The notes beneath the pieces were generated by a model. It had not been told where the DNA came from. It ran no database searches and saw only the letters and a program-made list of their open reading frames with translations. DNA of 64,000 nt from Scenedesmus sp. ARA3 (Eukaryota > Chlorophyta > Chlorophyceae > Sphaeropleales > Scenedesmaceae): NCBI GenBank assembly GCA_004335835.1, contig RWJK01001984.1, positions 62,001 through 126,000 of the forward strand, given 5' to 3'. The position numbers and the translations under genes are program-made. Below, piece after piece: positions 60,101 through 64,000 of this stretch (its first letter is position 1; every line of letters starts with the position of its first letter).

Positions 60101-63100
60101 AGTTCCTGAGCCCACCACAGAGCAACAACATGTGTCAGGTAGCTGACGGATGGTTGTGAAAAGTCAAGTGCAAGCATTACTCACTCCAAGCGTATCCGCT
60201 GAACAGCGCCCCCGGTCCATTTCTGTAAATGTACTGGAACTCTGTGGTGTTCTCCATGCTGCATGATGGAAGCAACAGTCAAGTCAGCATAAAAGTGGCA
60301 CCTTGAGCTGCATGTGCTATCGCATGTGCAACATTTCTGTTGTGATACGTGCAGTGTGCAATTGTTCAGCAAATCATGTGACCGGACTCACCTTTCTTGC
60401 CATGTGTCAGCGAAGTGGCTGACCGTGTGACCAGAATCAGCAAACACGTTGCCCATTTCCTGCAGGTGCAAACATGTGTCAGCTGCACGTACTTGCTTGT
60501 GCAGAGTCTATTCTCTGCCACCAGCTGTTGACACCGCAGCTGATCACCAGGTGTTTGCAGCAAACATGGCACATGGCACACCCATCTTACCCATAGTGTA
60601 CGTGTGCCGTTGATTGCGACGTTGACGCCAGCATTTGTGGCGGGGAGGACCAGCTGTTCGACAAGGGGCTTATGCGTCCTGGACAAGAAGAAAGTGGTGA
60701 TTCAGTAAGAGTGAACCCAACGGCGAGCAGCAAGGACAGACAGCACAGCACAAAAGCAAAACTGCCTTGAGCCTCACCAGTAGTTCACCAAGCGCTGATC
60801 CTTGAAAGTCTCTACCTTTTTGCCCAGCCCTAGGTACAGTGCCTGGTGACGATTACGGAGCACATCAATGTTGTACAGGAACTTGGTTTTGTACATTTTC
60901 CTGGATTCAGGGGTGCAGATCTCCCAACCCTGGTACTCCTTGACCCAGCACTTCTGCAGATGCAACGGCAGGTTCAACAGTTCAGACACTGAGCACACAG
61001 CACCAGACGGTAGGCTGCATGTCACAACAGTCAACACGGAACTTCATATGCAACCAGCTGCTCCAGCAGTTGATGCTCACCTGCATGAAGCTGGCCCGCA
61101 TGGTAGCCTGCTGAGATGCAGCCAGAATGTCTGCCATTGAGTTGACTGCCTCTGCATTCTTGTACCTGCGATCAATCTCCATTGTCAGCACTGCAAAACA
61201 GGCAATGTGCACCACTAGAATCAACGCCAGCAGTCCAAGCGTCCGACCCCTCCATCTGTCGGTAGCAGCCTGGGCAATGCTGCTTTGCAGCATGCGATTC
61301 AGCTTCTTCAAGCGCTTGGCACGCCTGCATGCAGCAACAGAAAGCAGAACAGGTTCAGGCAGGATGCTGCATTGCTGGGAGCGCTGCCATTCAGCTAGCA
61401 AGGGTAGGAGAGGTGTTGCTGGCCTTGTGTGTTAAAATCTGAAACGTGCAGCCCATCTGTTTCAGCTTTGACCCTGCAGCAGACAACCCACCTGGTGTCA
61501 ACAGCCAGGTCCTCATCATGGCCACCACCGCCAGCACTGCTGGCGCTGCCTGCGGCCTCACTGGCTGCATCGCCTATACTCTGGCCATCGACCACACTGG
61601 CAGACTCAATGGCACTGCCAGGGCCTTCACTACCAGGAGCAGAAAGACCAACAGCATAGCTTTTTGGCCTATGTGCTGCAGCAGCATTGTCATCTGAATC
61701 ACTGCTCCTACTCGGCTGCTTATCTGCGCGCGCGCCAGGCTGCCACTTGTCGTACTTTGTGCCTGAGTGCTTGCCCGTGACATGTAGCTTTGCTGAAACA
61801 TAAACAGCAGCCTCATCTTCACTCAGCTCGTCTTCAGCTGGCTGGCTGTGCTGCTGCTGACCCCTGCCAGGTTTGTGGCTGCTGCCACGCTGCTGGTTGT
61901 GAGTCGGTGATCCAGGGGGCTTGGGCAGCTGGCTGGTCTCCCTCACCCAATCTGATGTGCGGTTGCTGCACAAGGTGGCAGAAGACAACCACAATTCAGC
62001 ATTGGTGCAGTGGTGATTTGGGGATGCCTGGGCGAGCAACAATCTGCATATGCTGGCGTGTCCCTGGCCGTGCACCCTCATGATGTCAGGGCTGTGCAAG
62101 CTGCGCAATACGTCACCAGGGCACAAGCATGCACATGCACTCACAAGGATTCGTGCTTCTCAGGTGCGCCCCGTGGTTCTCTTTCTCTGCCATTGGCAGC
62201 TGCTGCCTCATCAAGACCAGCATCATCAGCATCAGGACCGCTGCTGCCATCTCCGCTGTTGCTGCTACTTGGGCGCTTGGCAGGTCCTGCCGCAATGTGA
62301 TCATCAAGGTGGTGTTCTTGTTCAGCCAAAGCAGCCCTGGCAGCAGCTGCTTCTGCAGCGAAGTTGCCCTCCTTGAGCTGCAGCAGGGCTGGCAGGCTGG
62401 AGCTGGCAGGCTCGTGCAGGTGCAGCCGCACCAGGTAGCACGTCTTGCTGCGCTGGCTGTATGACAGCGCCTGCAAGGCGTGCGTAGTGGCCGAACAGCA
62501 GCCACAACAACAGCAATCAAAGTAGCATATACAAGTCCAGCATCACCAGCAGCAGTGGCTAGCTTGCAGCCAAGAAGCATTTCAGCTGTTGAAGGGTTGC
62601 ATCTTTTAACTGCACCGACAGCCAGCGCTAAAGGGTGCAAACACAGCGACACACACTGGCTCACCTGCATCACAATGTGCATGGGCTTGCCGTCTGCCAG
62701 GTGGCACGCTGTCCCGATGTGCTTCGTTTGCCCAACACGCGAGGCGCCAGCGCCGCCACCCGCTCCCACTGCTGTCTTTATGGCGCCCTTCTTGGCTGTT
62801 GCAGCTGCAGTCTTGCCCAGCAGATCCTCGAATGTGGAAAACGCAGGCAGGCCGGCCAACCTACGCAGAAGTCAAGCGCATGACTAAGAACACAGACGGA
62901 GAGGGTGCATGTAACATGTAAAACAGGTATCACATGCGTGATGGTGCCTGAGAGGCAGGCACAGGCAAGCTCCATGAGAAGGGTGCCAACACCCCTGCTA
63001 GCAGCCGTATGCATGCTACTTTCGCCTGCTGAGTGCGCATGAGGGCGATTGTTTATGTCTGTCGAAGTATGCACACACGCGTATCCCATGAGCATGATGC

Positions 63101-64000
63101 GCAGCACGCTCGTATGTGCTGTTTTGTGCAACAAGCCCCAAGCCACCTTTAGTCTTACTTGGCAAACGACTTCCTCAACATGTGCCTGTGGTTGATGCCG
63201 AACATGACACCAGCTGCTTCGTCTGCATGGGCTATAGTAAGGTGCTTGTCCAGCTCGATGACAGATGACAGCGCATCAGCACGGTACAAAGACACCTGGC
63301 GGCAGCAGCAGCAGCAGCAGAAGCAGCATGTCTGGCAGGGGAGTGCATATGCTGTTGAGACTGACTTGCTTGTCTACATACACTGCCGTTGCTCAGCTGA
63401 ATATATATGTATACTGCTGCCACATGCCCCAGTTAATAAGCGCACCTGCAGCACTGGAACTGCTGCTGCAGCAGTCGCGTCTTCCAGCAGTTTCTGGGAC
63501 ATGTCATCATTGCTTGTAGCCAGGTCAATCTGCATGCAGGCTGCTCGCAGCCTGTCACGCTTCTGCAGCGCATGCAGCAAACCGCTGGCACCACCCTGCA
63601 GGGAAAAGTGGCAGCAAGATGTGGGATTGTTGGGGATGAATTGCAGTGAGACCAGAACGTAGCTGACTACACCCATTGTTGAGGCCAAGCACCACCATAG
63701 ATCTGCACACACCTGTGTTTTGGTGAGCTGGCTGTCAGCCCCCAGGGCAGCGGCGTGCTCAATGATCTCCCTATCACCCTTCACGGGCAAGTGTACCCCC
63801 ACGCGCCAGGATGCACCACTGCCAGTTTTGGTGCTCCCCAGATCTGCTGCATCATCCATGACCTGGGTTGCTAACAGTGTCAGCAGGGAGTCGTCTTCCT
63901 TGAATCTATTCCTCCAGTGGCCAAACACGTCAACTACAGCCGCCAGTGGCTGTCCAACCAGGTCACTCGGCTCAAAGCCATACAGCGCCTTGGGTGCACC
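56125..64000 (-). CDS. TmcB-like PAS/membrane protein (copy B), 5' end outside window
   Basis: Tandem paralogue of the gene ending at 39229, same strand and exon order. The window end lies inside the exon matching copy A's GFEPSELVGKPL segment, so the first half (membrane, TPR-like and first PAS regions) is not visible. Exons in order from the window end include SGASWRVGVHLPVK, LHALQKRDRLRAACMQIDLA, the ALSYSQ segment, the acidic linker with DWVRETSQLPK, RRAKRLKKLNRMLQSS with its membrane helix near 61200, YLGLGKKVETFKDQRLVNYW, MAYEFYLLQRCNVSHMRLFS, LFGWMDPKFKRNGKKLL-like sequence near 58950, LDLSVHVLYRITRARLAANF and QLHIILLVISLACMVLFVMA. The tail is Gly/Pro/Met-rich and ends GRGGR at TGA 56125. 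Introns do not align with those of copy A. It probably has the same role as copy A. Confidence 0.88.
56447..56582 (-). repeat. 136 bp block identical to copy A
   Basis: Partner of 39506-39641, inside the penultimate coding region of copy B and covering the last membrane helix. Confidence 0.9.
57119..57157 (-). repeat. CTG array in opposite orientation within copy B
   Basis: Thirteen CTG units lie on the plus strand, so the transcript would carry CAG. This is the clearest intronic array that does not follow the CTG-on-sense rule. It lies in a copy B intron between exons near 56900 and 57350 and not at an acceptor. Confidence 0.8.

Overview
The window looks like nuclear DNA from a green alga, probably Chlorophyceae. 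Genes are split by many short introns with GT...AG ends. Many 3' splice sites sit directly behind CTG-repeat arrays. Proteins carry poly-Gln, poly-Ala and Ser/Gly tracts. TGTAA, the usual algal polyadenylation signal, follows at least three genes. The gene content includes the axonemal protein enkurin (FAP106-like), a CASTOR/POLLUX-type channel, and large PAS/multi-membrane 'tiny macrocysts' (TmcB-like) proteins of the type expanded in Chlamydomonas and Volvox. I could not fix the genus.

Layout. 1.1-7.4 kb (-): a complete 15-exon gene for a fused beta-alpha nitrile hydratase with a cobalt-type metal motif and a His-rich linker. 8.0-13.1 kb (+): an aldo/keto reductase whose only visible upstream start exon carries a signal peptide and a ShKT domain. 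13.3-22.3 kb (+): a CASTOR/POLLUX-like ion channel with a poly-Gln insert. 23.5-23.8 kb (-): a small coiled-coil protein resembling HSBP1. 27.2-30.4 kb (-): a Gln/Ala/Ser-rich protein of unknown function. 31.2-34.8 kb (-): an unknown membrane protein with a large ectodomain. 35.3-37.0 kb (+): enkurin. 39.2-53.8 kb (-): a complete TmcB-like gene. 56.1-64.0 kb (-): a tandem paralogue of it, cut by the window end.

The nitrile hydratase and reductase genes are divergent with about 560 bp between their starts. The unknown membrane protein and enkurin are divergent with about 470 bp that hold two hairpins. The main surprises are the fused nitrile hydratase, the possible ShKT-reductase fusion, and repeated copies of exon ends with their splice sites inside introns of three adjacent genes. 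Other points of interest are CTG arrays at acceptors, a roughly 500 bp alternating GT/GC intron tract, and a 136 bp block identical between the two TmcB paralogues. Exon boundaries were checked by hand for frame continuity in the nitrile hydratase, reductase and enkurin genes. They are partial in the others.
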